Part shown: piece after piece, positions 8,766 to 18,380 of the stretch
Layout: each line of letters starts with the position of its first letter
Numbering within the stretch: position 1 is the stretch's first letter
Source of the DNA: Segatella baroniae DSM 16972 = JCM 13447
GTDB taxonomy: Bacteria > Bacteroidota > Bacteroidia > Bacteroidales > Bacteroidaceae
Length of the DNA stretch: 34,525 nt
Reading direction: 5' to 3'
Assembly (NCBI RefSeq): GCF_000426585.1
Contig: NZ_KE384544.1
Span: 1-34,525, forward strand
Translations under genes and position numbers: made by a program
The notes under the pieces: model-generated
What the model was told of the DNA's origin: nothing
Database searches by the model: none
Seen by the model: the letters and a program-made list of their open reading frames with translations, nothing else

Positions 8766-11700
8766 ATGGAAAAGAGACTAAGTATGTTTTTCGCCTGCCT
8801 GTTCCTAAGTTTGGGAATGGCATTGGCACAAACCCAGATTTCCGGAACGGTTGTCTCCCAAGAAGACGGCGAGCCTATCGTAGGCGCTTCGATTCTTGTG
8901 GTAGGAACCAAGACCGGCACCGCTTCCGACATAGACGGCAAGTTCAAGTTGACCTTGCCCGAAGGGCGCAATCAGCTTCGTGTGCAATACATCGGTATGA
9001 AGGCCAAGGTTGTTGTGGCCAAGGATGGCATGAAAATCCAGTTGACGACGGATGACAAGGTGCTTGACGAAGTGGTCGTAACGGCCATGGGTATCACACG
9101 CGAGAAGAAGGCCCTCGGCTATGCCTCCCAGGTGTTGGACTCAAAGGACTTGAACACTTCCGGTACATCGTCGTTGGCAAGTGCCATCCAGGGCAAGCTG
9201 ACAGGTGTGGGCATTCGCACTTCTTCCGGCGCGCCGGGCGCATCGGCACAGATTGTGATTCGTGGCGCACGTTCGTTCGACGGCAACAACACACCTTTAT
9301 ACGTAGTCGACGGCATGCCCATTTCTTCCACACCCGACTTCGATACGCGCAATTCGGTGACAGGCTCCGACATCTCCAGTCGCACGATTGACCTGAACCC
9401 CGACGACATCGAGAGTATCAACGTGCTGAAAGGACAGGCCGCGTCCGCCCTCTATGGCATTCGCGCCTCCAATGGCGTGATTCTGATTACGACCAAGCGG
9501 GGAAGCAAGGAGACCACCAAGCCGGTCATCAGCTTCTCCACCGACTTGAGCGCACAGACCCTGAGCCGCAAGTTTGAACGGCAGACGGTCTACGCCCAAG
9601 GTTCCAGCGGAAAATACAATCCGTCAAGTTCGCAGTCGTGGGGTCCGAAGATTTCCGACCTTGCCAACGACCCGACGTATGGTGGCAACACCAACAACAA
9701 ATACACCAAAGGCGACCTCACCACGCATGCCGGCATGTACTACAATCCGAAGTACGCCGCAGCAGGCCTTGACGGCTGGGCCACGCCGCAGGTCTACGAC
9801 AACGTGGGCGATTTCTTCAAGACAGGCTTCACCCAGAACGCCACCTTCAACATTTCACAGCGCAAGAACGACATCAGCTATTCGTTCAGTATCAGCGACA
9901 CCTATCAAGAGGGTGTCATTCCGTCGACAGGCATGACTCGTACAGGAGCACGCGGTGCCGTGGACTGGAAGGTCAACGACCGCTGGAAGACAGGTTTTTC
10001 GGCCAATTACAGTTCCGTGAAGATTACTTCCGCGCCTGGTGCCAACAGCGGCATCGTCAATGTCGTGTATTCCGCTCCCGCAGAATACAACCTGAAAGGC
10101 ACCCCCTATCACGAGCCGGGCAACCCCACCAAGCAGATTTCCTTCCGTAACCTGGGCTTCAACAACCCCTATTGGTGGGCCGACAACGACGAATATTCGC
10201 AACACACCAGCCGTGTGTTCGGCAACGCATACGTAGAGTTCAGCCCGAAGTTAAACTGGAGCGACCGCTATCGCCTCGTGTTCCGCGAGCAGGCCGGTAT
10301 CGACACCTACACCAGCAACAACGCCACCATCGCGGAATTGGGTTCAGCCTACAACAACAAAGGTGAAGTGGAAAACTACGGTTCGCAGAACAGTATCTTC
10401 AACAGCCTACTCACCGCCAACTTCACCGCCAAGTGGGGTGCCGACAGGGAGTGGGACTTCGGCTTTGTTCTGGGCAACGAGTTCAACCATCAGTACAAGC
10501 GCATCTGGGACTACGACGGTTCGGGCCTGGCCTTCTACGGGCAACCGGTCATCGGCAACACGTCCTCCATGGACGAGCATTCGGAATATCATGCGCAGGA
10601 ACGTACCGTAGGCTTCTTCGGCCAGGCTACACTCTCTTGGCGCGACATGCTCTTCCTGACGGCGACCGGCCGTAACGATGTCGTGTCGACCATGCCACGT
10701 GGCAACCGTTCCTTCTTCTATCCATCCATTTCCTTGGGTTGGATCTTCACCGAACTTTCTCCCATGAAGGGCAACGACGTCCTTTCTTACGGAAAGCTCC
10801 GCCTGTCACACGCCCAGGTGGGCCAGGCTGGCCAGTTCTACAGCAACTACATGTATGTGCCTTCCTACGGCGGCGGCATGTATACCTACACGCCTATCAG
10901 CTATCCCCTTGGCGGTGCCACGACTTATACGCCGTACTACGTGAAATACGACCCGAACCTGAAGCCGCAGAACACTTCCAACTGGGAAGCCGGCATTGAC
11001 CTTGGACTCTTCAAGAATCGTGTCAAGCTGGAGTACACGCTGAGCTATCAGGACGTGAAAGACCAGATATTCGACGTTCCGACAGCCGGCACAACGGGTT
11101 ACCAATATCTCCGCACCAATGCCGGACAGATGACGACATGGTCACACGAGCTTTCCTTGAACGCGACCATCCTTGACCATTCCGACTACGGTCTGGACTT
11201 CGGCGTGAACTTCACCAAGATCACCAACAAGGTGAAGAAACTTGCCGAAGGCGTCCAGAGCATCATGCTCGGCGGCTTCGTACAACCGCAAGTCCGCGCA
11301 CAGGCAGGCTACACCTATCCCAACATCTACGGAACGGCCTTCAAGCGCACCGAAGACGGGCAGCTGCTGCTCGACGCCAAAGGCCGGCCACAGGAAACGG
11401 CAGGCAGTGTAAATGTGGGTGAATGCACACCCGACTTCAACATGGGCTTCAACCTCCACGCCCGTTACAAGAGGCTGTCACTTGCCGCCACGATGGATTG
11501 GCAGAAAGGCGGTTGCATGTACAGCGGCACAAACCTCACTCTGAACTACTTTGGCGTTTCAAAAGAATCCCTTCCCTACCATGAGGGAACGATGGTCGCC
11601 GAAGGTATCAACGAGGCCACCGGCAAGAAAAACACCGTAGAGGTGAGCAAGAGGGAATACTATCAGTATTACAACGACGTGACAGAGGCGGGAATCTACG

Positions 11701-11930
11701 ACACGAGCTATCTGAAACTGCGCGACGTAACGCTGAGCTACCAGTTCCCGAAGTTTGCCGGCATCGACCTTTCCGTCTATGGCTTTGCACGCAACGTACT
11801 CGTATGGGCCAAAATGCCGAATCTCGATCCCGAAAGTTCGCAGGGCAACGGCAACATGAGTGGTTACTTTGAACGTTTCTCGGTGCCCAACACGTCAAGT
11901 TTTGGCGGTGGCTTGAAGATTACATTCTAA
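8766..11930 (+). CDS. SusC/RagA-type TonB-dependent outer-membrane receptor 2
   Basis: A second TonB-dependent importer of the SusC class. Length 1054 aa. Signal peptide at 1-21 (KRLSMFFACLFLSLGMALA), carboxypeptidase-regulatory-like domain about 24-97 (SGTVVSQEDGEPIVGASI), the classical SusC signature DEVVVTAMGITREKKALGYA at 101-120, and a plug domain with IVIRGARS, LYVVDGMPI, DDIESINVLKGQAASALYG and ASNGVILITTKRG. The barrel ends in a typical terminal phenylalanine (GGGLKITF). Its signal peptide, the start of the mature domain and the last 30 bases of the leader closely resemble those of SusC 1, while the rest differs. It is followed after 39 bp by its SusD partner. Substrate unknown. Confidence 0.95.
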   Translation: MEKRLSMFFACLFLSLGMALAQTQISGTVVSQEDGEPIVGASILVVGTKTGTASDIDGKFKLTLPEGRNQLRVQYIGMKAKVVVAKDGMKIQLTTDDKVLDEVVVTAMGITREKKALGYASQVLDSKDLNTSGTSSLASAIQGKLTGVGIRTSSGAPGASAQIVIRGARSFDGNNTPLYVVDGMPISSTPDFDTRNSVTGSDISSRTIDLNPDDIESINVLKGQAASALYGIRASNGVILITTKRGSKETTKPVISFSTDLSAQTLSRKFERQTVYAQGSSGKYNPSSSQSWGPKISDLANDPTYGGNTNNKYTKGDLTTHAGMYYNPKYAAAGLDGWATPQVYDNVGDFFKTGFTQNATFNISQRKNDISYSFSISDTYQEGVIPSTGMTRTGARGAVDWKVNDRWKTGFSANYSSVKITSAPGANSGIVNVVYSAPAEYNLKGTPYHEPGNPTKQISFRNLGFNNPYWWADNDEYSQHTSRVFGNAYVEFSPKLNWSDRYRLVFREQAGIDTYTSNNATIAELGSAYNNKGEVENYGSQNSIFNSLLTANFTAKWGADREWDFGFVLGNEFNHQYKRIWDYDGSGLAFYGQPVIGNTSSMDEHSEYHAQERTVGFFGQATLSWRDMLFLTATGRNDVVSTMPRGNRSFFYPSISLGWIFTELSPMKGNDVLSYGKLRLSHAQVGQAGQFYSNYMYVPSYGGGMYTYTPISYPLGGATTYTPYYVKYDPNLKPQNTSNWEAGIDLGLFKNRVKLEYTLSYQDVKDQIFDVPTAGTTGYQYLRTNAGQMTTWSHELSLNATILDHSDYGLDFGVNFTKITNKVKKLAEGVQSIMLGGFVQPQVRAQAGYTYPNIYGTAFKRTEDGQLLLDAKGRPQETAGSVNVGECTPDFNMGFNLHARYKRLSLAATMDWQKGGCMYSGTNLTLNYFGVSKESLPYHEGTMVAEGINEATGKKNTVEVSKREYYQYYNDVTEAGIYDTSYLKLRDVTLSYQFPKFAGIDLSVYGFARNVLVWAKMPNLDPESSQGNGNMSGYFERFSVPNTSSFGGGLKITF

Positions 11931-11969
11931 GTTATGCTAACAGTTTTATAAACGTAAAGACAAGCAATT

Positions 11970-13466
11970 ATGAAAATGAAATATATTTTTGGTGTCGCTT
12001 TAGCGTCGTTGGTGTTCGCTTCCTGCTCTGAAGACCAAATGGATTCGATCAACAAAGACCAGCGACACCCGAGCGTGAACGTCGTGGACGCTAAGTTCCA
12101 GATCACCGACGCAGAGGTTTCCACCGTCTACTCGACATTGTGCGGCTCTTATGCCTGGTATGTCTCCTCCTATACCGAGCAGCTCTTCGGAACGGGCAAC
12201 AACCAGCTGAAGAACACCGAACTTCGCCAAATGGGCGAGACGGCAAGCAGTTCCACCTTCAACAACGAGTGGAACAACACCTATCTGAATCTGAACAACC
12301 TGATTGCAATCAGCAAGAAGTGCGCCGAGGGAGGAGTCAATGCCAATCAATACGACATTCTGGGCATTGAACAAGTATTGGAGGCACTCAACTGGGGAGT
12401 GCTGACCGACCTTCACGGCGACATTCCCTACAAGGAGTGTTTCACCGGTGTCAATGCAAAAATCGACAGCCAGAAGGATATATACGACCACATCTTCAAT
12501 CTGTTGGACGAGGCGCAGAAGAACCTGGACAAAGGCGGCAGTCATGCAGCCGACCAAGACCTTCTTTTCAAGGGCAAGCTGAACCTTTGGAAAGGATTCG
12601 CCCACGCCCTGAAAGCGCGTTACCTGCTCCACACCTATGGCGTGAACAAGACGAACGCCCTGTTGCAGCAGGTGGTGGACGAGGCCAATGCCGCCATCGC
12701 AACCGGCTTCACGGAGTGCAAGCTATCCATCTTCAACGGACAGACGTCCGACAACTCATGGTCAGCCTACTGGTGGAGTCGCCACTACATCGGCTCTACA
12801 ACAACGATGGACAAGCTCCTTGCAGAACGCAACGACCCACGTGAGTCCATCTACAATGTGGACATGTTTGGTGCCAATATCCTTGGCGAACCTGGCAACG
12901 ACGCACAGGCGCAGCTGGACAGACAGCTGAACGCGCCTGCCTGGTTGGAGAACGGTGCCGCTTATCTGCACCTTTTCAGCAAGTCTGAACTCTATTTCAT
13001 CCTGGCCGAAGGCAAGGCACGACTGGGACAGGACGCCAAAAGCGATTTCGAGGAAGGTGTAAAGGCTTCCATCGCCGACTATCTCGCAACGGGCGGTCCG
13101 GCACTGGGAGATGAGTTCGCCATTACCAATGAGCAGGTGAGCAGCTATCTCACATCTATTGCCGCCCGCTTTAGCGCCAACCCACTGAAGGAAATCCTCA
13201 TCCAGAAGTACATAGCCCAGGCCCGTGACGAGCAATTGGAGACTTATAACGACATCCGTCGTTGCCGCTTTGTAGACGGCAGCCATCCGGTGGAACTCAC
13301 CAATTCCAAGAACGTGTCGGCTGGAGCCAACCGCTGGCCACTGCGTCTGCCCTACGGCGACAGCGACGTGGTGTCCAATCCGAATGTAGCGGCAGCTTTC
13401 GGCTCCGGCAACGATGCCGGCATGTACATCTTCACCAACCCGGTATGGTGGGCTGGCGGCAAGTGA
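11970..13466 (+). CDS. SusD/RagB-type outer-membrane lipoprotein 2 (SusD-like_2 type)
   Basis: The substrate-binding lid lipoprotein for SusC 2. Length 498 aa. The lipobox is VFASC with Cys19. The sequence fits the second SusD subgroup (SusD-like_2, by recollection): an early segment ending SSSTFNNEWNNTYLNLNN, then GVLTDLHGDIPYKEC, LNLWKGFAHALKARYLL, a LHLFSKSELYFILAEGKARLG helix pair, and a C-terminal IAQARDEQLETYNDIRRCRF followed by NRWPLRLPYGDSD. It is the second and last gene of operon 2. Two hairpins follow within 115 bp. Ligand unknown. Confidence 0.92.
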   Translation: MKMKYIFGVALASLVFASCSEDQMDSINKDQRHPSVNVVDAKFQITDAEVSTVYSTLCGSYAWYVSSYTEQLFGTGNNQLKNTELRQMGETASSSTFNNEWNNTYLNLNNLIAISKKCAEGGVNANQYDILGIEQVLEALNWGVLTDLHGDIPYKECFTGVNAKIDSQKDIYDHIFNLLDEAQKNLDKGGSHAADQDLLFKGKLNLWKGFAHALKARYLLHTYGVNKTNALLQQVVDEANAAIATGFTECKLSIFNGQTSDNSWSAYWWSRHYIGSTTTMDKLLAERNDPRESIYNVDMFGANILGEPGNDAQAQLDRQLNAPAWLENGAAYLHLFSKSELYFILAEGKARLGQDAKSDFEEGVKASIADYLATGGPALGDEFAITNEQVSSYLTSIAARFSANPLKEILIQKYIAQARDEQLETYNDIRRCRFVDGSHPVELTNSKNVSAGANRWPLRLPYGDSDVVSNPNVAAAFGSGNDAGMYIFTNPVWWAGGK

Positions 13467-13500
13467 AACACTTGCGGATTCATCAGAAACTATAGAATAA

Positions 13501-13527
13501 AAGATTGGCTCCATGGGGGCCAATCTT
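13501..13527 (+). terminator. Hairpin after SusD 2 (first of two)
   Basis: AAGATTGGCTCC (13501-13512), loop ATG, and GGGGCCAATCTT (13516-13527) form a 12-bp stem with one G-T pair, 34 bp after the SusD 2 stop. Its T-run is poor, so the second hairpin may do most of the terminating. Confidence 0.55.
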
Positions 13528-13544
13528 CAATTCTCTCTATTCCA

Positions 13545-13579
13545 GGGAAGCCAGCAGTGAAGCAGGCTTCCCTTTTTTT
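13545..13579 (+). terminator. Intrinsic terminator of operon 2
   Basis: GGGAAGCC (13545-13552) and GGCTTCCC (13565-13572) form an 8-bp stem with a 12-nt loop, directly followed by seven Ts. This is a good intrinsic terminator for the SusC 2/SusD 2 transcript. Confidence 0.8.
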
Positions 13580-13709
13580 ACACCCGACATGGGCTGTGTC
13601 ATGAATCCTTCCCTGCACGTTCCCGCCCAGGAATTATGTTTTATCTTTCACTTTTACCTTTTTTACCTTTTTACCTTTCACATCCGGTGCTGTTTTCAAA
13701 AGAATGTAT

Positions 13710-13717
13710 TACTTTTG
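13710..13717 (+). promoter_or_regulatory. Promoter -7 element upstream of DUF5687-type gene
   Basis: TACTTTTG at 13710-13717 matches TAnnTTTG; I do not see a clear TTTG 19-21 bp upstream. Transcription would start near 13724, giving a leader of about 20 nt before the ATG at 13746. Confidence 0.5.
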
Positions 13718-13745
13718 CAACATTCTAATTCATGAAGTGTAATTT

Positions 13746-15131
13746 ATGTTGAAGATACTTCTCGAACTATGGTGGATAGAGACCCGGCGCACCTTCAATT
13801 GGAAGAAGATGGGCATTTTTATCTATATACTCTTCATCATGGCTTGCTTTCTGATTGATTTCTACGTGGGCGGGGGCAGCACCGTGCAGGAACAGATGGC
13901 CGACTTGTCGATTGAACGCTTTGCCGTAGCGATGGGACTGGCCGTCGTGTTGTCCGACTTCATGATGAAACTCATGATGAAGCAGGACGCCGCCATCATG
14001 GACGACTACCTGAAATCGAAACCCATCACGGAGCGCACATGGAACAAATTCCTTATCCTTTCCAACCTGCTTGATTACTGGAATTACATGGTGCCGCTCG
14101 TCATGCTGCCGGTCTATCTGATATTCATGCCCGTGGGCTACGCTCTGCTGGCCACGCTGATGACCTGGACGCTGTCGGTGGCCGACGGTCTCGCCATCAC
14201 CTGCCTGCGCAAGGCCGACGATTGGGCCGGCAAGTTGGCCGTCTGGGTGGGAATGCTTTTCTATCTTTTCGTCCTGACCCTTTACGCGTTCTGCTTCATG
14301 GGCCTTGGAGCCGTGGTTCACATGCTGGGCATGACGGCGTTGTCCGGCCTCGCCATCTATACGCTCTACCGCTATCTGTGCGCCATGCGCGCCTACAACG
14401 ACCACAAAGACCAAGCCTCTTCTGTGCGCAGCATGGGACGGGTGTCGCTCCTGAGTCTGGAATATCTCAGCCTGCTGCGGGCCAAGCGTCTGCGCCAGAG
14501 CTTGATATACGGCCTCGTCATCTTTGTGCCGCAAATCTATTTGCAGTCCTCCACGTTCGGCGGCGACAGCGGATTCGACCATGGGTTCATGGCTTTCTAC
14601 ATGTATTTCTCGGTCGCTTTCCCGTCGATCATCCTGGGGATGTGGGTGTTCGGCGTGGAAGCCAACTTCTTTCACGGGCTGATGAGCAAACCCGTGTCGG
14701 TCTATCGGCTGCTGCTCAACAAGTTTTATTTCTATATGCTCATCAATCTGCTGGTCTTCCTGCTGCTCGTTCCCGGGCTGCTGATGGGCAAGTGGAGCCT
14801 GGGATTCCTGTGCAGCGCCACGCTGCTGGCCATCGGCACCAATCTGTTGCTGCTGCCCAGCTGCCTCTTTTCCACCCGTCTCGACGTCTTCTCGTCGGCG
14901 TTCTTCAATTATCAGGGAGCCAACATGTCCATCAATGTATATTCTTTCGTGTCGTTGGTGCCGATGGCCGGCTTCGCCCTGGCCTACGCGTTGCTTCCTG
15001 CCGTCGTGGCCGAATGGCTGACTTCGCTTGCGGGAATCTGCCTGATAGCCGTGCATCGCCCCGTCACCAAGCATGTGGCGGACAAGTTCATGGCCCGGCG
15101 GTATGAGCGGATGGAGAAGTTCGGAGAGTGA
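13746..15131 (+). CDS. DUF5687-type ABC transporter membrane protein
   Basis: A polytopic inner-membrane protein, probably the permease half of an ABC exporter. Length 461 aa. After a short cytoplasmic start (LLELWWIETRRTFNWKKMG) come many hydrophobic segments, for example about 24-41, 55-75, 110-150, 165-215, 255-310 and 325-440. The motif of long membrane helices broken by VLSDFMMKLMMKQDAAIMDDYLKSKPI and the adjacent ATPase gene fit the Bacteroidota DUF5687 family (recalled). It has a promoter -7 element just upstream and is separated by only 15 bp from the ATPase gene. Cargo unknown; nothing here indicates drug, lipid or peptide specificity. Confidence 0.8.
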   Translation: MLKILLELWWIETRRTFNWKKMGIFIYILFIMACFLIDFYVGGGSTVQEQMADLSIERFAVAMGLAVVLSDFMMKLMMKQDAAIMDDYLKSKPITERTWNKFLILSNLLDYWNYMVPLVMLPVYLIFMPVGYALLATLMTWTLSVADGLAITCLRKADDWAGKLAVWVGMLFYLFVLTLYAFCFMGLGAVVHMLGMTALSGLAIYTLYRYLCAMRAYNDHKDQASSVRSMGRVSLLSLEYLSLLRAKRLRQSLIYGLVIFVPQIYLQSSTFGGDSGFDHGFMAFYMYFSVAFPSIILGMWVFGVEANFFHGLMSKPVSVYRLLLNKFYFYMLINLLVFLLLVPGLLMGKWSLGFLCSATLLAIGTNLLLLPSCLFSTRLDVFSSAFFNYQGANMSINVYSFVSLVPMAGFALAYALLPAVVAEWLTSLAGICLIAVHRPVTKHVADKFMARRYERMEKFGE

Positions 15132-15146
15132 CAAAACGTTTTTCCT

Positions 15147-15884
15147 ATGATACAGATATCCCATCTCAAGAAAGTTTACGGCGACAAGACCGTGATAGAC
15201 ATTCCGGAGCTGACCATTCGTGACGGCCAGCTCATCGGCCTCGTGGGCAACAACGGAGCCGGCAAGACCACGCTGATGCGCCTCATCCTCGACCTCATCA
15301 AGGCCGACGAGGGGCAAGTGGAAAACGACGGACAGCCCGTCAACGAAAGCGACGACTGGAAGACATTCACCGGTTCGTTCATCGACGGCCGCTTCCTCAT
15401 CGACTTTTTCACGTCCGAAGAGTATTTCGCGTTCATCGGCAAGGTATATGGATTGAACGAAGCGACCATCCACCAGCGCCTTGCAGGTTTCGAACAGCTG
15501 ATGCACGGCGAGATTCTCGGCACGAAGAAGTACCTGCGCGACTTCTCCGAAGGCAACCGCCAGAAGGTGGGAATCATCGGCGCCATGCTCATCCAGCCGC
15601 GCGTGCTCATCCTCGACGAACCGTTCAACTACCTCGACCCGTCGTCGCAGATTCTCATCTCCAAGCTGATCGAGCGCGAATGCCGGGAACGAGGCACCAC
15701 GGTCATCCTCTCCAGTCACAATCTCAACGTCGTGTCCGACATCTCCACGCGCATCCTGTTGCTGGAGAAGGGCGTCGTCGTGAAAGACCTTGCCAACGAC
15801 GCCGGCAGTGCCATGACCGAACTGGAAGCCTACTTCGACACGACGCAGCCTGCCTCGGAGGACAGACAAGACCTATCCGACTAA
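15147..15884 (+). CDS. ABC transporter ATP-binding protein
   Basis: The ATPase that would power the DUF5687-type membrane protein encoded 15 bp upstream. Length 245 aa, single nucleotide-binding domain. Walker A GNNGAGKT at residues 34-41, Walker B VLILDEP at 153-159, D-loop NYLDPSS at 161-167, and switch histidine in SSHN (His191). The signature motif is FSEGN (133-137) rather than LSGGQ, and the region where the Q-loop glutamine is expected reads TGSFIDGRF without a glutamine. Such departures occur in many ABC-2-type ATPases and the key ATP-binding residues are intact. Transported substrate unknown. Confidence 0.93.
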   Translation: MIQISHLKKVYGDKTVIDIPELTIRDGQLIGLVGNNGAGKTTLMRLILDLIKADEGQVENDGQPVNESDDWKTFTGSFIDGRFLIDFFTSEEYFAFIGKVYGLNEATIHQRLAGFEQLMHGEILGTKKYLRDFSEGNRQKVGIIGAMLIQPRVLILDEPFNYLDPSSQILISKLIERECRERGTTVILSSHNLNVVSDISTRILLLEKGVVVKDLANDAGSAMTELEAYFDTTQPASEDRQDLSD

Positions 15885-15933
15885 TCTGAAAACCATCTAC
15901 AACTATCTTTCAATATCTACTTAAACAAAACAA

Positions 15934-18291
15934 ATGAAGAAAACGATCATCGGGGCGTTGGCCCTTGTTGCAAGCATGACAATGAATGCACAGAACGCGC
16001 CGCAACTACGTGCGGACAACATCAGTGAAGTGATAGCCGCCATGACGCTGGAAGAGAAAGCCCAGCTGCTGACGGGCGGCGGCAACGACGGCTTTGTAGG
16101 CTCGGGAGCCATGCTGGGCCATCAGAAGAAGATTGTGGCCGGGGCCGCCGGACTCACGGTGGGCATCCCCCGGTTGGGCATTCCCGCCACGGTCGTGGCC
16201 GACGGCCCTGCCGGCGTGCATATCGACGCCCACCGCGATGGCACCACACAGACCTTCTTCGCCACGGGCTTTCCCGTCGGCACATGCCTGGCGTCGACCT
16301 GGAACACCGACCTGGTCTACCAAGTGGGCAAGGCCATCGGCAACGAGACACTGGAGTATGGGGTCGATGTAATCCTCGGCCCGGGCATGAACCTGCATCG
16401 CAGTCCGCTCTGTGGCCGCAACTTCGAGTATTACAGCGAAGACCCCGTCGTGACGGGACTCATCGGCACGGCCATGGTGCAGGGCATTCAGACCCAGGGC
16501 GTGGGCGTCAGCGCCAAGCACTTTGCCGTCAACTCGCAGGAGAGCGACCGCACCCGTGTGGACGAACGCCTGTCGAAGCGGGCCTTGCGCGAACTCTATC
16601 TGCGCGGTTTCGAGATGATGGTGCGCGAAAGCAAGCCCTGGACCGTCATGTCGGCCTACAACAAGATCAACGGTCAGTATGCCCAAGGCAGCAAAGATCT
16701 GCTCACCAGCGTGCTCCGCAACGAGTGGGGATTCGATGGAATCGTCATGACCGACTGGATCGGCAAGCGTTCCGACCTGCCCACGGAGCTTGAGGTGGCT
16801 GCCGGCAACGACCTGATGATGCCGGGCTATCCCGCCCAGGTGGACGACATCGTGCAGGCGGTGAAGCAAGGACGGCTCGACATCAAGGATGTAGACCGCA
16901 ACGTGCGCAACATGTTGGAGTATATCGTGAAGACGCCGCGCTTCAAAGGCTACGCCTACAGCAACCAACCCGACGTGAAAGCCCATGCCCGAATCACCCG
17001 ACAAAGCTCCACCGAAGGCATGGTGCTGCTCAAGAACGAACCGCTCACAGTCGGCGGCGAGCGCGTGTTGCCCGTGAAGAACCTGAAACAGGTGGCCTTG
17101 TTCGGCGTCAACTCCTACGACTTCTTCTCCGGCGGCCTGGGATCGGGCTGTGTCAACGTGCCCTACGTGGTGGACATGGTGCAGGGATTGAAGAATGTCG
17201 GCGTGACTACAACATCCCAGTTGACCGAGATTTACCAGCATTACGTGAAGTACGCGAAGGCGAAACTGAAGGCCGACAAGAACCCGGAGATGTGGTTCCT
17301 CAACCAGGGACAGCCCAAGCTTGACGAGATAGAGATCACCCGACGCTGCGTAGACCATGAACAGGCTGTTGCCGATGCGGCCATCATCACCATCGGACGC
17401 CAGGCCGGCGAAGGCCTCGACCGTCAAATTGAAGGCGAATTCAACCTCACCGACCACGAAAAGGCCATGATTGCCCGGGTGAGCGACGCCTTCCACGCCG
17501 CCGGCAAGCCCGTCATCGTCATCATCAACTCGGGCAGCGTGATGGAAACGGCTTCCTGGCGCGACCGCGTCGACGCCATCCTCGTGGCCTGGCAGCCCGG
17601 ACAGGAGGGCGGCAACAGCGTGGCCGACGTCCTCACGGGCAAGGCCAACCCCTCCGGTCGCCTCACGATGACATGGCCCATCAGCGCGGCCGACGTGCCT
17701 TCGACCAAGAATTTCCCGCAAGACCCCGAATACTACAATCTCACCGAGAAGCTCTACGGCGGCTACATGCCCGGCGTCAACTTCACCAACCACGAGGAAG
17801 ACATCTACGTGGGCTACCGCTACTTCGACACCTTCAAGCGCAAGGTGGCCTATCCCTTCGGCTTCGGCTTGAGCTACACCGACTTCGAGATGAGCAAACC
17901 GACCGCCAAAGTCGCCGGCGACAACGTGGAACTGACCATCACGGTGAAGAACGTGGGCAAGACGGCCGGCAAACAGGTGGCCCAGGTCTACGTGAAAGCG
18001 CCGAAGGGTGCCTGCGAGAAGCCAGCCAAGGAGCTGAAAGCTTTCGCCAAGACACGCGACTTGCAGCCCGGCGAGAGCCAGACGCTGCGGATGACGGTGC
18101 CCAGACGGTTGCTCACGAGCTTCGACGAGGCGGGCGACCAGTGGAAAGGCGACGCCGGAACCTACACCTTCCTCTTCGGTGAAAACGTGGAGAACATCAA
18201 GGCGCAGGCTGCCGTGAAGCTCGGCACGCTGACCGAGAAGGTGACCGACGCCTTGGCGCCGCGCCAGGCACTACAGCTGCTCCATCAGTAA
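15934..18291 (+). CDS. Exported GH3 beta-glycosidase (beta-glucosidase-like)
   Basis: A glycoside hydrolase family 3 enzyme expected in the periplasm, removing beta-linked sugar residues from oligosaccharides. Length 785 aa. Signal peptide about 1-19 (KKTIIGALALVASMTMNA). The N-terminal barrel carries VVADGPAGVH, LGPGMNLHRSPLCGRNFEYY, the KHFAVN motif at 195-200, and the nucleophile Asp274 in VMTDW (272-276; many relatives have SDW). The second domain contains GRQAGEGLDRQ, whose glutamate is a candidate acid/base, and GQEGGNSVADVLTGKANPSGRL. A fibronectin III-like C-terminal domain occupies about 665-750. It has none of the KHFPG pattern of NagZ. It is 49 bp after the ABC gene, with no clear promoter, so may be co-transcribed. 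Exact sugar preference cannot be read. Confidence 0.93.
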   Translation: MKKTIIGALALVASMTMNAQNAPQLRADNISEVIAAMTLEEKAQLLTGGGNDGFVGSGAMLGHQKKIVAGAAGLTVGIPRLGIPATVVADGPAGVHIDAHRDGTTQTFFATGFPVGTCLASTWNTDLVYQVGKAIGNETLEYGVDVILGPGMNLHRSPLCGRNFEYYSEDPVVTGLIGTAMVQGIQTQGVGVSAKHFAVNSQESDRTRVDERLSKRALRELYLRGFEMMVRESKPWTVMSAYNKINGQYAQGSKDLLTSVLRNEWGFDGIVMTDWIGKRSDLPTELEVAAGNDLMMPGYPAQVDDIVQAVKQGRLDIKDVDRNVRNMLEYIVKTPRFKGYAYSNQPDVKAHARITRQSSTEGMVLLKNEPLTVGGERVLPVKNLKQVALFGVNSYDFFSGGLGSGCVNVPYVVDMVQGLKNVGVTTTSQLTEIYQHYVKYAKAKLKADKNPEMWFLNQGQPKLDEIEITRRCVDHEQAVADAAIITIGRQAGEGLDRQIEGEFNLTDHEKAMIARVSDAFHAAGKPVIVIINSGSVMETASWRDRVDAILVAWQPGQEGGNSVADVLTGKANPSGRLTMTWPISAADVPSTKNFPQDPEYYNLTEKLYGGYMPGVNFTNHEEDIYVGYRYFDTFKRKVAYPFGFGLSYTDFEMSKPTAKVAGDNVELTITVKNVGKTAGKQVAQVYVKAPKGACEKPAKELKAFAKTRDLQPGESQTLRMTVPRRLLTSFDEAGDQWKGDAGTYTFLFGENVENIKAQAAVKLGTLTEKVTDALAPRQALQLLHQ

Positions 18292-18316
18292 AGTTTATTA
18301 AAAATAAAACCATTTT

Positions 18317-18347
18317 TTTGCCATCTCATTGATTCATCGTAATTTTG
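18317..18347 (+). promoter_or_regulatory. Bacteroidota-type promoter of gpmI
   Basis: TTTG at 18317-18320, a 19-bp spacer, and TAATTTTG at 18340-18347 match the consensus closely. Transcription would begin near 18354, giving a leader of about 27 nt. This separates gpmI from the GH3 gene. Confidence 0.8.
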
Positions 18348-18380
18348 TGGGATATATAACAACAATTAGAGATTATTATT

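Noticed and set aside
15934..18291. The GH3 enzyme as NagZ, completing the muropeptide pathway
   Set aside because: NagZ has a KHFPG-type motif with a catalytic Asp-His pair. This protein has KHFAVN, a long two-domain form and an FN3-like C-terminus, as in beta-glucosidases, and it lies outside the salvage operon.
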